In this document: piece after piece, positions 12,451-23,631 of the stretch | Layout of the letters: the number at the start of each line of letters is the position of its first letter | Numbering within the stretch: the stretch's first letter is position 1 | Assembly (NCBI GenBank): GCA_036362985.1 | Contig: JAYGXS010000008.1 | Location: forward strand, 25,738,381-25,802,380 | Direction: 5' to 3' | Length of the DNA stretch: 64,000 bases | From: Ligula intestinalis | Lineage: Eukaryota; Platyhelminthes; Cestoda; Diphyllobothriidea; Diphyllobothriidae | The notes under the pieces: generated by a model | Seen by the model: the letters and a program-made list of their open reading frames with translations, nothing else | What the model was told of the DNA's origin: nothing | The model's database searches: none | Position numbers and translations under genes: made by a program

Positions 12451-12765
12451 TCACACCATCTCAGTTTCCGGTAGCAGGTGTGGTGACGAGGGCGAAAATC
12501 CGCCGGCACTGCCAGGTGGGTAGACAGCCGAGGTGCAGGTGCGATTGCGAATGATCTGCATCATGATCAGCTTCCGGTGTCCATTGCGTTCGCCCAGGCC
12601 CACAATGGCACGTTTGTCACGGCTCAGTTTCACCTGCAGCACCTCAATGTTGGAGGTGAACCAGCACATTTGGCTGCCGTCGCGGGTGCGCCAGACCCGA
12701 ATCGATCCGTCCCAACTGCCCGACACAATCATCTCGCTGTCAACAGAGATGGTCACGCTGAGCAC
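12451..12765 (-). CDS. WD40 protein, last exon (stop at 12451-12453)
   Basis: This is the terminal exon of the WD40 module. The acceptor is TTTTGCAG just before 12765 and the reading enters in phase 0, completing the blade split by the preceding intron: LEGHADD from the upstream exon continues with VLSVTISVDSEMIVSGSWDG and then SIRVWRTRDG, a textbook WD40 repeat with a WD-like VW ending. A second, weaker blade follows (VLQVKLSRDKRAIVGLGE). The last 25 or so residues (Ser/Pro-rich, ending ETEMV) form a tail, and a TGA closes the frame. WD40 propellers are protein-docking platforms; no specific partner can be read from the sequence. The gene identity is not recognised. Confidence 0.88.
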   Translation of the reverse strand: MLSVTISVDSEMIVSGSWDGSIRVWRTRDGSQMCWFTSNIEVLQVKLSRDKRAIVGLGERNGHRKLIMMQIIRNRTCTSAVYPPGSAGGFSPSSPHLLPETEMV

Positions 12766-13037
12766 CTGCAAAATATAAGGAGGGAGTGAGGGGTGTTTAC
12801 AGTAACAACCGCTCAGAAGCCTTGGCTATTCGGTCTGGCGTTCGACTAGGCTCTGTCCTACTGCCCCGTTGACTGGGATTGCATTCGGACGCCGGCTGAC
12901 TGATCTCGACTATGTCGAGGATACAGCCTTAATAGCTTCGAGCTGTGGCGATCTGCAGTTTCTATGGTGTCACGGGTGAAAGAGGTCACTTGATCGGTCC
13001 GTTTGTCTATAAACGCTGGGACGACCAGAGCGTCTAT

Positions 13038-13407
13038 AGGAGCCTGCCCCCCCCCAGGGCTGCCATGATCACTCATTCTGCCTGCTCTGTCAACGTGGCC
13101 AGTCAATCGAGTTTTGCGCATCGCTGATTACTGGGTCACACTGGACTCGCTTCACCACTTTTGATGACCGATCTACTAAGCATGAATTGGCAGTCAAATC
13201 AGTCAATCCGTCAATCGATTTTTGCATACCGCTGATTACTGGTATGCGCCGGATTTGTTGTCAGCGCTGTCGGAAACACACTTCAACACTGAGGCTTGGT
13301 GAACGGACGCAGCAAGCAACTGGCTCCTGATTCACCTTGTACAATTCCTTCTTGCTAAAGTAAAAAAAAGTTGTCCCATCAACTCTGTCTTGCTTGCCTT
13401 GAGTTGG
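13038..13407 (-). repeat. Dispersed 360-bp repeat, copy 2 (inverted)
   Basis: Reverse-complement match of 9241-9602. The two copies form an inverted pair with about 3.4 kb between them. This copy lies in a WD40-module intron, the other beyond the gene's 3' end. Confidence 0.75.
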
Positions 13408-13527
13408 TGCAGCCTTCCCTGGTCGACGCTATAACTTGCGACATGGTGTATCTCTGCCTAAGAGAAGACACCTCTCGAGAGTACTGATTGTCATCTAGAA
13501 GAAGTAGACATATTCAAGTGCCTCAGA

Positions 13528-14000
13528 GTGAGGTTACTGCCAAATGGACAGAATACGGATGACAATGTCGCCCGAATCGATGCAGCTCTACGAATTTTCT
13601 TAAACCAGAGAGAGAGAGTTTCGATGAACCCGACGAAATGTTTCTATTGCCAGGAAGGTTCGCTTGTATTGTGTATCTGGTCCAGTCTGTGCGTAAGAAG
13701 TGAAAGAAAACTGCAGGTATTTGACCATTATTGCTTGAGTGTCATACTTCGAGTACAGTACACCGACTTCATCTCAAAGGAGGCAGTCCGCACTCGCTGC
13801 ATCAACATTGACATGACATGCTCAGCGATTTACCATTTTGGATTTGAAGCATGCCTACAACCAAGTCACCTTGAGGACGGAATCTCGAGACGCCACCACC
13901 ATCAATACATACCGAGGATTGTTTCGATGCAAAATACTACCTTTTGGAGTACCTTGTTCCCCAAGCGCGGTCAAGGTCGCGGACGCGCATTTACCTTTTC
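13528..14000 (+). mobile_element. Ty3/gypsy-type reverse transcriptase pieces, out of order
   Basis: Two plus-strand frames give LTR-retrotransposon reverse transcriptase motifs. At about 13548-13680 the translation reads ARIDAALRIF...NPTKCFYCQ, which belongs to the part of the palm after the catalytic YxDD box. At about 13836-13980 it reads DLKHAYNQVTLRTES...TINTYRGLF...LPFGV, which is motif A (with the first catalytic Asp) and motif B. In an intact gypsy element the second block precedes the first, so the fragments are rearranged or come from two insertions. The YxDD box itself is not present. No LTRs or integrase were found next to it. Confidence 0.7.
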
Positions 14001-14336
14001 CTGGTTCTGACTGGCTACCCTTCAACCTAGTACATTTACCTCATGCTTTATACTGTGCTGTGTCAGCAAGCCTACCCACCTGTGCTATCTTTCGTTAAAG
14101 GAGTGCACGTCCTGCGTAAAAACGGCCTTTTGTTTTGCACACCTAACAGAGAGCAATAATGAAAATACAAACACGGCTACTCAAATCATTTAAGTAAGTA
14201 TGATTTCTATAAATATCACGATGCCCCTGATCCACATCCAAAACCCTCCAGGACACGTCCTGCCTACAAACAACCTTTTGTAGGGGACGGGGGAGGGTAA
14301 AAAGGCGAAAGTAAGCAGACAGATAGATAGACGTAC

Positions 14337-14666
14337 ATCATCCGCATGTCCCTCCAGAGTGTGCAGCAATCGCTCCTCGGGCATGCTCCAAACGCGCACC
14401 AGTCTGTCCTGAGCTCCCGTCACGAGGTAACGCTTGTCCGCGGAGAGGGTGACCGCGTGAATGATACCCGTGTGTGGTGGCAGGTTAGCCCGATTGCCGC
14501 CCTCCAGCGTGGCTAAAATTTCAATCTGACGCACGGGTTGACCAGTCAGCAGGTTCCACACCACCAATTCGCCCTTGCGTGTACCAGTGACAGCTTCCTC
14601 ATTGTTCAAGATCTCGGTAGCCTCCGGTTTAGCATCAAACACCACAAAGTTCGGTTGCACAATACC
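14337..14666 (-). CDS. WD40 protein, exon with two blades
   Basis: A phase 0 to phase 0 exon of 110 codons, flanked by TTTTGCAG and GTACGT on the minus strand. It holds one blade ending ELVVWNLLTGQPVRQI and a second, very typical blade with HTGIIHAVTLSADKRYLVTG, then QDRLVRVWSMPEERLLHTLE. The exon stops inside the GHADD turn that starts the next blade, which is finished by the exon at 12765. Splicing phase, frame and domain continuity all agree, so the exon call is strong. An antisense plus-strand frame at 14538-14753 is a shadow. Confidence 0.9.
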
Positions 14667-15827
14667 CTGCAAAATAAAGAAGAAGCAAATTGGAGTAGGG
14701 TTTCATTTCAAACGTGCATGCCTGCACAGACTACTATAAAGTCACACCTCTAAAGAGGTATGGCTTTACATAACGCTTCCATCTACAATTTAGCTTTCAG
14801 GCTACAAGCAGTCTGCGTGCATGCAGTCTCCAATTTATTTCTTTTCCTGCCATCAGCCCGGATCGCAAAATTTTTATAATTATCAAAAGAAAATGGTGCA
14901 TCGCAACGAACAGCTGCCCTTGTGCTAATGAAACACGAAGCAAACGACCATAGACAAGATTGCCATTACCACGTCTGACAGACTTGATGTGAGCTTAAAT
15001 GGACAGTCAAAATGCATTGCTTTTGTTTGTGCTTGGTATTATTTTCCTCTTTACATGAAGTCTACTTCCCAAAGGGGGTTTTGTAGTCAACTTTATCGGA
15101 GTCATTTGTATGCTAACTTTGAGCTTTTCGATAAAAATTAATAAGAAATCAATGCATGCGCTCTTTTTAGGAACCATAGTTTCAGTACTGCTATAAGACT
15201 TAAAGGTACACGTAATAGGGATTTTTGGTTCATATTAATGATATTTAATGAACAAAGGAAATCTACTGTTTGCTCCTTGTGCTGGCTTACCCAAAAGGAT
15301 TACTAATTTCGATTAGCGAAATTTGGAGATTATTTTCTGATACCAGAAAAAAACGAAATAGCCATTTAATTGACTCTAAGCTTTCTATGCAAAGTGTTCA
15401 GGCGTAGACTTATCAGGACTTCATAGACTATCGATCGGGATTGTCAAATTTCATGTCAACTTGGCGAAATATCGTAGGCGGGCATTTTTTTAAACGGGCA
15501 GGACTCGGACCTGTTCAATTCCAAGCTAGCGTAATCATGGCTACTCAAATAATTTCAGTAGGCATGTCATTAGGCAATCACGCCTGTATCCCTGGTCCCA
15601 AACACTAGCTCGACAAATGTCAACATAAAAACCACCCTTTATTTGCGAAATGACGTAATGCAGATGCCTTAGCCAAACCTGACCAAGAGGCTGTGAGCCC
15701 ACGTTGTCATGATTACTCAAACTGGTACAGGAGGCAAGCCATAGGCAAGCCATAGGCAAGACTATTAATTATTAAATGTTGAGCACTGTTTTTTGGCAAG
15801 GGCAGCACTCGCTACGTTCAAACTTAC
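14667..15827 (-). other. Intron; nothing recognised
   Basis: AT-rich intron between GTAAGT (minus-strand donor below 15828) and TTTTGCAG at 14667. It contains no coding remnant or repeat that I can match elsewhere in the window. Confidence 0.65.
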
Positions 15828-16136
15828 CGTTGTGTGTGCTGCAAGGTCGAAGACCATAAAGTAGGCCTGATCGTCATCGGGGTTTGTAAAGCCGGCCACC
15901 ACAAGACGATCCTCAGGAGTGATGTTAATGTAGGAGACGACAGCTCTGGGGTTCAGCGGCGCATACAGAACTTCACGTGCCAACTGATTTCCACTCAAAT
16001 CCCAGACGAGAATTGACGGTCCAGAGGGCGTATGGCGAGCTGCAATGATATGCACGCCCTCGTTGGAAACGCAGCTAGCAGAGCAGACAATCTCGGAGGG
16101 CATTTCCAAACGGGCGCCGGTTGCAAAGTTCCAGAG
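15828..16136 (-). CDS. WD40 protein, exon with blades three and four
   Basis: A phase 0 to phase 0 exon of 103 codons. The acceptor is TTTCGAATTAG and the donor GTAAGT. It opens with LWNFATGARLEMPSEIVCSA, completing a blade begun upstream, continues through HIIAARHTPSGPSILVWDLS and ends with a divergent blade (INITPEDRLVVAGF, then YFMVFDLAAHTT). The blades are less regular than in the downstream exons, lacking the GH dipeptide, which is common in propellers of large regulatory proteins. The frame joins the neighbours without any adjustment. Confidence 0.88.
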
Positions 16137-16241
16137 CTAATTCGAAAGGAACGTTAAGTTAACCAAGAAGAAGAAGAAAGTAGTACTATTAACAAAAACT
16201 AAGTAGCATCTTTTTAAAGTTGTAGTAAAGTCAGAGCTCAC

Positions 16242-16382
16242 CTGAAGTCTATGCATTTTAGTGCTGCCGGCGGCCGTGATATCATCGACAACTTGTCCAA
16301 CCAGGAGTTCATCATTGCAGGCCAGGTGAAGGTCGTTGCAGCCGAGTTCTTCACCGTCCATAATCTTGCATGGTTCACCAGT
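16242..16382 (-). CDS. WD40 protein, short exon
   Basis: A phase 0 to phase 0 exon of 47 codons between TCTTACAG and GTGAGC. It reads TGEPCKIMDGEELGCNDLHL and then ACNDELLVGQVVDDITAAGS, ending KMHRLQ, which runs straight into LWNFATG of the next exon to form the end of a blade. The first residues (TGEPC) continue the VWDME of the upstream exon, giving the common VWDxxTGE blade end. Confidence 0.88.
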
Positions 16383-16493
16383 CTGTAAGACGCAACATGA
16401 TAAAAAAATTGTGTTAGGGACGAAGCAAATAGGACTCAAAAGATGTAAATTCAGTAAAAATTGCTACACGAGGTTCGCTCTCTTAAAATCTAC

Positions 16494-16653
16494 CTCCATA
16501 TCCCAGACTTGGGGAGGACCACTCGCAGACCCGGTAACGACATATTTGCTGTTGAAACTCAGAACACAGCAATCGACTTTCATATCGTCAGCAGCATAGA
16601 CATTGGGCCCCGTCAGAAGATTTGCGCCGTCAGGTCGACCAATCATCGGATAC
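16494..16653 (-). CDS. WD40 protein, first recognisable blade exon
   Basis: A 160-nt exon with acceptor TTTCTTGTAG and donor GTAGAT. Read in phase 2 it gives YPMIGRPDGANLLTGPNVYA and then a blade with VDCCVLSFNSKYVVTGSASG and PPQVWDME. The internal ATG does not look like a start because the open frame and acceptor continue upstream, and because the 80-nt exon at 18963-18884 ends in exactly the phase needed. The propeller has about seven or eight blades counted from here. Confidence 0.85.
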
Positions 16654-16797
16654 CTACAAGAAAAAGAAAGATGCAGTCGAGAGTACAGTCAGGCAAGGAA
16701 ATAGCAGATGCAGAGTCAAGTGGCAGTCATATTTACAGAGTAAATACAGGATAAATGACCCAACATCGCAGGTCTGTTAATGAGAACTGGACTGCAT

Positions 16798-17110
16798 TAA
16801 GTTTTAGGAGTTTAGCCTGACCAAATGTTAGCAACATTTGGAGGCTTTTCTGAGGTGCCGAGCCTGCCAAAACGACTTTGTTTCTTCGCTTTGACCGCTC
16901 ACCCACGATGACCTTACCCACTGGACAGGATACGGACGCAAGCGCGTGCTTAAGTGGTCCCAGCTCTCTGGCCGCGTGGCCAAATCCCAAGCGCCAAATG
17001 ATGCCACAGGCGCACACGGATGTCAATCTCTTATAAGCCACTGTCACACCTCAGACAATGGAGTTGCACACCGGACTGCCAGGACACCCCAATGCCGGTT
17101 AAAGAGCACG
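16798..17110. repeat. Dispersed repeat, copy 1 (partner at 24.7 kb)
   Basis: Similar in the same orientation to 24724-25060 along its length: GACCAAATG near the start, GATGACCTTACCC in the middle, TTATAAGCCACT and AATGCCGG towards the end. It is non-coding, about 310-340 bp, and the family is unknown to me. Confidence 0.65.
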
Positions 17111-17426
17111 CTGGAGATCGACCAGCGGCAACTACCACACGAGACAGCAACTCCGGCTTTCGTATTTAATACCTCCTCCTGTGGGTGGCTTTCACTTTTA
17201 AGCCCCTCTCACTGTGTTCTTTCTTGGGGGATCACAAAGGGCGTAATTCGATGGCCAGGCACACGTCAGATGCCACTATTATAACAGTAAGATCATGTTT
17301 ACCGGCGACTTTAAGCTCTGATAATTCTAAATCCATGACCCAGTCAGACAGCTGTAAAGGAGGAATGTCCGAAAAAGCCCCATTTTGAATAAATGCTTCG
17401 ATAACAGTAGTTTATGTAAGTCCACT

Positions 17427-17949
17427 CATTAATCCCTACAACCTGCATGTTTTCCTACTATAACGATGGTTCTAAGGTTTTATAGGTGGGGAATTAGGAC
17501 ACGCAATGGAATATACTTCAATAAATGCCAAATGCATTTTTATTTTACTCTATTTAGAAGCGTTGTTGATTTTTATCGGTAGATTTTCCTAATCGGTATT
17601 ATGATTTAACTTATTGCGTAAAAACCCGATTATCAAATTGCAGGTTTCTCGAATTTCCCGAAAAATTGAAATGCTAGTTAGGAGGTCGTCTACTTCAACT
17701 TACCCGGTGTCCAACTTACCGTTCTGGAGGTAGATTAGTATAGTCCGCGGCGCCAAGCGCCGCGCACACCTTCAATTTTCATGTTGAACAACATACTCCC
17801 AGCGGCCGCGGAAAGCAACTTCAACTACATTTTTTTCACTTTACACTTCTAAAAATTTGCTTCTCCGCCTATCCTATTTCCCCACCCCATCCCAACACTC
17901 TATAACCACCGTTTTTGAAGGACAAAATGCTGGGACTAGGGGTATATGA
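17427..17949. mobile_element. 524-bp MITE-like element, copy 2
   Basis: Full-length partner of 2237-2760 with the same order of blocks (AAAAACCCGATTATCAAA, CAGCGGCCGCGG, CTATAACCACCGTTTTT) and matching terminal inverted repeats, the right end reading AATGCTGGGACTAGGGGTAT. The left end is more diverged. Located in an intron of the WD40 module. Confidence 0.7.
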
Positions 17950-18810
17950 GTGGGCCTCCATAAGCAACTTTTGCCAATGCTTCTAAGAAATAACTTGTTT
18001 TGCAGATTCTATTAAACACGTAGAACACAGTAGTTAAGTAATTGGCAATGGGCTACAAGCACGAGGCATTGGGCTGAAGCAGACGCTCAGAATGCACGAC
18101 CTCAGGTCTCCAGTCGGAAGAAAGAAGAACACTGCATTCATTTTAACGGCAGCCCCAGCGCCGCGTAAAAAAAAACAGAAAAAAAAGTATTCGCTGCGAT
18201 GGGCCTCCCGGTGGTAGAAGCACAAAGACCCCTGTTCCCAGACTGCTTTTTCCTAGTCTGGCTTCACAGTCGCCGTAGTTGGTCCTAACATATATAAAAA
18301 AAGCAATTTGGTAGAAAAAAAGCCCTACAATGTGTCGTAGCAGGCGGGCAGATAAGCTGCAACTGAAAGTCGACGTGCAGCAGGTTCACCGAAACAGCCC
18401 GAGCTGAGGGCGGAATTCTTGCGACGACTGCAACCCTTACTTTTGCACACATACACGCACAGAGTGAGTAATTCCGCGTAAACTGCTGGGCTGACCTTTC
18501 CTCCCCCAGGTCGGTTTCCGCGTGTGTCCTCAACCTCACAGCAGGCGCAGGCCACCTGCGCGGCAGACCTTTCCGTGCCGGCTTCTGTGCGGGCTTGCGC
18601 GCCCGCTGATTACGCCCCCGCCCGCCCCCCCCCCCTTCGGTCGCGCGTGCGTGCATACGTGCGCGTGGGCGGAGGTCCGGTGGGATTGGATGTGACCACA
18701 ACTGGCCACAGCCACCGGGCGTTGCCGATCTCCCTCCCCCACCGACCACCTCGCACCAAGTGTGGGACATTACAGCCACAACGGACGGTTCGAGGTGGGA
18801 AAGATGCCAC

Positions 18811-18836
18811 ACAGAGAGAGAGAGAGAGAGAGAGAG
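18811..18836. repeat. GA dinucleotide microsatellite
   Basis: A run of AG units next to the small exon at 18884-18963. Confidence 0.9.
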
Positions 18837-18883
18837 GGAGAAAGAGAGAGTGGAAGCAGGGCGAATGGACATGATTTTCTTAC

Positions 18884-18963
18884 CGATCAGTCAGATCCAG
18901 ATCAGCGGTGGGGGCGCCTGCACCACGTGCGCCTCCGTTGATAAATTGGGAACCACCAACAGC
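18884..18963 (-). CDS. Small Gly/Ala-rich exon joined to the WD40 module
   Basis: An 80-nt block between CCACTTTCAG and GTAAGA on the minus strand. Read from its first base it encodes AVGGSQFINGG, then ARGAGAPTADLDLTD, plus two bases that complete an Arg codon with the first base of the exon at 16653. That phase match, the good splice sites and the similar Gly/Ala style to the cytosolic part of the transmembrane exon support it as coding. In the phase left by the transmembrane exon (phase 1) it meets a TGA, so it cannot follow that exon directly. Confidence 0.6.
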
Positions 18964-21221
18964 CTGAAAGTGGAAAGGAAACGGGCTGAACACAGTAGAC
19001 AGGCCGGGAGGCAAATAGAGTGCATAGAGTGCAGTGGTTATTTGCATGCAAGTACATTAGGTGAGGCATAATTCATGCAGCTTGACATGCATTTTGTTAT
19101 GCTATTTCGATGTACTTAGTGGTGCGGATCCTGTGAAAGCACTTTTGGTACGGGAAATCTACCAGTTGCGTTTATATAGGGGTACAAAGCAGCATTTTTG
19201 GCACAATTCGCGGGGTTCGGATGCACAATGGAACCAAACCTCTTGAGCGTTGTGCTATAGCAAAAACCCCCCTTTAAGTAAGAACACTTTAAAATATATC
19301 CCCTTCCTAAACTGGAAAATCTAGTCTCAAGTTGATGAAAATCAGCTGAAGCCAACTTTAAGGGCCAACATTGTTGTTGCAGAATCAAGGAACAACTTCA
19401 GCTGTGTAAATTATTTTTTCGCCGACGTTTTTTGTTAGATGACAAAGTAAAAAGCCTTGTGACCGGATTTTATTTTACCGCATCGGCGATTTGGGCCGGT
19501 TAACAAAATGCACATATTTTAACGCTAACATAGAAAACAATCTTGTTCAATGTGAAGCATGTGACAAGGTTCATTTTTGGCACAATATAGTTTCCGATAA
19601 TGCGTAATTTTGCATTTGCAGTCATAGAACGGGGCCTAAAACTAATCACATATGGTTCAAAATATTGCACACTATGTATAAAAAGAAAAGCAAATTCGTT
19701 CATTTGCAACCAAAACTTTTTCATTCGTTACCGGGTAAATTAAAAAAGACTGGTCTAAATTCGCTAGTGTCACTTCGGACAAAGGTAACCTGCAGAGATA
19801 GTCGTCAGCTGAACTCTGCCTAATGCGGACGGTTTCCAGTAAAGTCAGAGAACCGAAGGTACTCTGGTTGTGCAGAAGAACTATGTTTCGGTTTCGGCTT
19901 GAATGCTATTACTTTGGCATGCATCGTGGGACAGAATCTGGGGAGGGTTATGTTAGGGTACGGGGGTACCTGGAGGGGAGGGGAGTATTAGTCAAGAGGT
20001 GCTTTCACTTTCCCCTGCACCGAGTAGGTGCGTGTGGGTGTATGCTTTTAGCTGCCGACATTGGGCACCTGCTTACACAGTGTGCCCATGTACAGGATAG
20101 GCAGTCCTCATGACATTGAGAGATCAGGTCAGAGTAGCTGCAAATACGTCGTTTCAAGACCTGCAACATGGATGGAGATATAGTTTACAGAGTCCATTGC
20201 TTTGTTCAAAAATACCTCATTAGTCTAAAAGACCTGGCCGAACGAACGAATGAATGAAGGGGAACGCTCCAGGCCAATCACAACTCTTGCTTCCAACGAG
20301 CTGAAGGCAAACGCAGTGAAATAGTTTTAATGGATGGTAGACTTGCTTTGCATCTATCGCACTCACTCTCTCCCACCCGGCTCCCGTATCATGACCAAGT
20401 CAGGGGACCGGAAGCGGGAGCGAGCACAGGGGGGGGGGGCTAGCGAAACCGGACCGAGCCCCTAAGCGTGCTCAGAGCACACAGAATTAGCATGTCATAG
20501 AGACCACGTTAGGTAGGAGCCCTTGCAGCCTGCGCGCGATCCGAGTAATCCCAAGCCACGACTTTTAGCGCATCATGTAAGTTTTCAGCGCATCAGATTG
20601 TTTTCAGGGGAGGAAAGGGCGATGAGACTTCGACCTTACTTGTTGTAGACCCCAGTCCAACCCGGGTAGTTGTCTGATAGGGGGGAAATAGACAAAGTGA
20701 CCTCGTCTACCCCTTCCACTTACAAGACAGAGTTCGCCAAACACAAACACCAGGATCTCACTCTAGGTGATAGTTCGGCCGTCGTGTTCGACGGTGACCA
20801 ACTGGGCAAGCTAAAACGAGCTGAAGCAAGCCAGCGAGCAAGCTGAAGCAGGTGCAGTGACTTCCGCCGGGGGAAAAGAAGGGAAGGGAGAGCAGGCTCG
20901 CGGAGCACCTACTCCGACCACCCCCCACCTTAACCCGGTGTCAAGGCAAAGTCAATCAGTCACGTGGAAAGGACCGGGCGCAACAACAACTCTGACGTCA
21001 GTGGACATAACTGCCGCGCAAGTATCAAAGCCACATCCGACGCGGACAAGAACGCTATGGCAATAAGTGAGCAAACACCGCACCAATTAAGACCTCCAGT
21101 GGTGGCTACAGGAACGGACAATTATAGTACGCATGCTGGTGATCGCTACGAACTATATATACCGTGTAATCTGTGCATTTATCACCTTTATTTGCGCATG
21201 TCTCAGACTGTCCTACTATTA

Positions 21222-21261
21222 CCTATGATAAAGGATTTCCGAGGTAATAAGAAACATCAGG
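21222..21261 (+). ncRNA. Decayed hammerhead motif at a PLE end
   Basis: Same layout as the better copy at 33641 and preceded by similar sequence (TGCGCATGTCTC). It reads TATGATAAAGGATTTCC...GAAACATCAGG. The core and the cleavage triplet are both altered, so activity is unlikely. Confidence 0.4.
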
Positions 21262-21324
21262 ACAAAAACGTCTTGTTTCAGTGATCACTTCTTCGTCTTC
21301 TAAAGTCGAGAAGACTGGAGCTGG

Positions 21325-21490
21325 GAGAGGGTGCAGGTGGCTGGCGCGGCCGAGGTCACCCTTGTGCGTGCCACCATGATCCCCCTTAAGTTCAGCCTTT
21401 GTTATGAGCTGGCGACCCGAATATAACCGACCGGAATAACGCCAACCGTACCCTTATCTGGTCCCCATGTTGGTCCTGCGCATCTACCGT
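21325..21490 (+). repeat. GC-rich dispersed repeat (partner at 49.4 kb)
   Basis: Resembles 49395-49545 in the same orientation: GCTGGCGCGGCCGAGGTCAC against GCTAGCGCAGCCGAAGTCAC, then GTGCGTGCCA and CCCCATGTTGG. A shorter related patch lies near 20429-20460. Confidence 0.55.
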
Positions 21491-22317
21491 GTGGCTCAAA
21501 CAGACATACACATACAACCGCTAGTATGCCTATTTCTTGTGAGCCGTTCAAACGTGGATTTCTAGTCAGTGCAGGATTCAGTTAGTCTAAGTGACTTGGA
21601 GGTGTCTCAAATATGCTTAACTGGTTGATGCTGTTCGATGAATTCTTGGTTGCAGTTAAGTTGGTCACTCACCTTAGATATAACTAGTCCCAGAATTCTG
21701 TCTTACGGAACAGGCTGTAGTAGTTAAGTTTAGTTCAGCTTTATCGATTATTATTCACTTTATTAGTTTAGTTTTAGTTTAGTTGGGTTGGTTTAGTACA
21801 TATTAGTTAGGTATATTTAGCTCACTTTGGCGGTATCTAGCTAAACTAAAAATAAAAGCAAACTTATACACAATAAAATAAACCAACTCAATACTAATAG
21901 AACTAGAACTAACCACAGTTAGGCGACAGAGTTAACAGTTCCCAACTTTTCCCCCTAAATTCACAAGACTTGTAAACTCTGGCAAACAACCTGTGGCAAA
22001 TTAGCAAACCGATCAGAAAATGGGGATGACTTGCCAGACCCCCATTGACTGTCCCCTTGGATTCTAGCGACTCTCAAGTTTGTCTGTGAAACTTTTAAGT
22101 AAGCACATCGAGTTAATAAGAAACTGTGCAGTCATTCACTGTCGGCTCCTTGTTTTCTTGCAGTGGTTCTTGTCAGTTTGCTTCACCAATAAGCTAAAGT
22201 ATTGTTTATTTTGGTATCACAACGCACTTCCTTTACAATAAACTGAACGCAACTGAACGTTCACCAACGAGTGTCAATAGCTCCCACCTAAGCTGGCTAG
22301 ACAACAACCTCGTAGGT

Positions 22318-22560
22318 CAACGGTTAGGGCGTTAGACTTTGATCAAACCGGTCCTGAGTTCGAGCCTCGGGTAGGGCACCACTTGAGACTGGATATAACT
22401 GGCTGACGACGGCTGATAACGGCTAGAAATGGCCCTATTTGCGTCCCCTTCCTTGTTAATACCATCTGCCTAAGACTGGGTGCGGCTGTTGTCGGGGCAG
22501 GAGAACTGAGGCCCAAGGCAGAACGCAGAAGAAGGGAGTTCCGTAAGTGGTCGGTGAAGG
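22318..22560 (+). mobile_element. tRNA-derived SINE, family A
   Basis: The copy begins with a tRNA-like head containing a B box (GAGTTCGAGCCTCGG), then the family signature CTGGCTGACGACGGCTGATA and TAGAAATGGCCC. A 3' body follows that is shared with the copy at 53262 (TGAACGTTAATCGACTAGT-type end). Confidence 0.75.
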
Positions 22561-23615
22561 TTTATCAACGACTGAACTCAACTGTCGCGTCACCCGCGGT
22601 TAGGATCGTCATTATAAAACTTGCCGAAAATGGAAAATTGCAGAAGAGGCACAAAGCAGGCAGGCAGTCGGGCATTAAGTATTCTACAGCAGACAGCAGA
22701 ACTCACGTATGCGCCCTTAGATGAAACTAAAAAACAAAAGAAGAACAAAGGTAGACATGAGCTGACGGTCAAAAAGCTCAGAGACAACAAAAAGAGCGGT
22801 ATGAGTAGCTATTGGGGTCGCAGAAGGTTCCTTAGGTACTATAAGCACCTAATTACAAATGTTGAGGAGGTTGAATTGCTCACAATCTTCCTGTTTTCTC
22901 CACGCCAGCCATCGATCAAACAGGGATTGAACTGCAAAGTGGTCCTCAGAAGCCAACCGCATACAATAATTACTGAAGTCACCATGCTAAAAACAAATGG
23001 CTTTTGAAATTAACCCCGGGAATAATCACCTATTTACAAAATTTTAAGTGGGCCGAATTTCCACAATCTTCAACCTTTTTCACTCGTTTGCCTTTATTCT
23101 AGTTGGGGTTAGTGATACTGCTAGAAAATGTACTCCGATGATCACGCCCGAGGTCAGGGCGCACTCCCCCGACATGCATGTGCTCGCCGGTGGGCCGGTG
23201 GGGCGTTGTTGATGCTATTAAAGCCTACCTCAGTGTCCCTGTCCGAGGTTTGCGTACGCGCTCCAACTTACCCTCGTAACTTTTTATTTTACAGTATTAT
23301 TGCGATCGAATTTGTTCCCTGACATGTCCAGCCCCTCCTCTTTCCTAGAATGAGGAATCCGGAAGGCCGAGGGGCGGTTAGTGCCCCCCCCCACAAACGG
23401 CCCCACAAGGTACTCCTCTCGAAACAGCTGCTAGGATCAAAGGCATTGGCGGGCGTGGTTCGGCTGTTGGATCGGGCTGGCACAACCACCACCCAGTGTT
23501 ATACGCAAAAAAGTTGCAATCCAAATTCGAACCTGACAGCAGCCGCCGTCATCGTCGCTGCTGCCAGAGTCGACGGTAACCGTGCCTCGAAGCACAAAGG
23601 AATGCAAAGGGGGGC

Positions 23616-23631
23616 GGGGGGGGGGGGGGGG
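23616..23631. repeat. 16-base poly(G) run
   Basis: One of about a dozen G or C runs of ten or more bases in the window. Confidence 0.95.

Larger units (their letters stand above)
12766..14336 (-). other. Intron within WD40 module, filled by repeats
   Basis: The intron is bounded by GTACGT (donor, minus strand) and TTTTGCAG. It contains the inverted copy of the 9.2-kb repeat (13038-13407) and shuffled gypsy reverse transcriptase pieces (13528-14000). Confidence 0.75.
16654..18883 (-). other. Intron with two mobile repeats
   Basis: It contains the dispersed repeat at 16798-17110 and the second MITE copy at 17427-17949. The rest (17950-18883) holds GC-rich low-complexity sequence with an 11-base C run at 18625-18635 and a GA microsatellite. 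Long overlapping frames around 18285-18874 look like composition artefacts. Confidence 0.65.

Noticed and set aside
18285..18872. 195-codon minus-strand frame and several overlapping frames
   Set aside because: It lies on GC-rich and GA-repeat sequence. All six frames are fairly open there, the translation is low-complexity, and it overlaps the GA microsatellite.
20640..20673. Possible bridging exon between the membrane and WD40 modules
   Set aside because: Splice sites are acceptable and the frame is open in phase 1, but it would leave in phase 2 and meet a stop in the next exon.
20726..20764. Another short splice-flanked block considered as a bridge
   Set aside because: It has a perfect GTAAGT but is open only in phase 0, while phase 1 is needed after the membrane exon.
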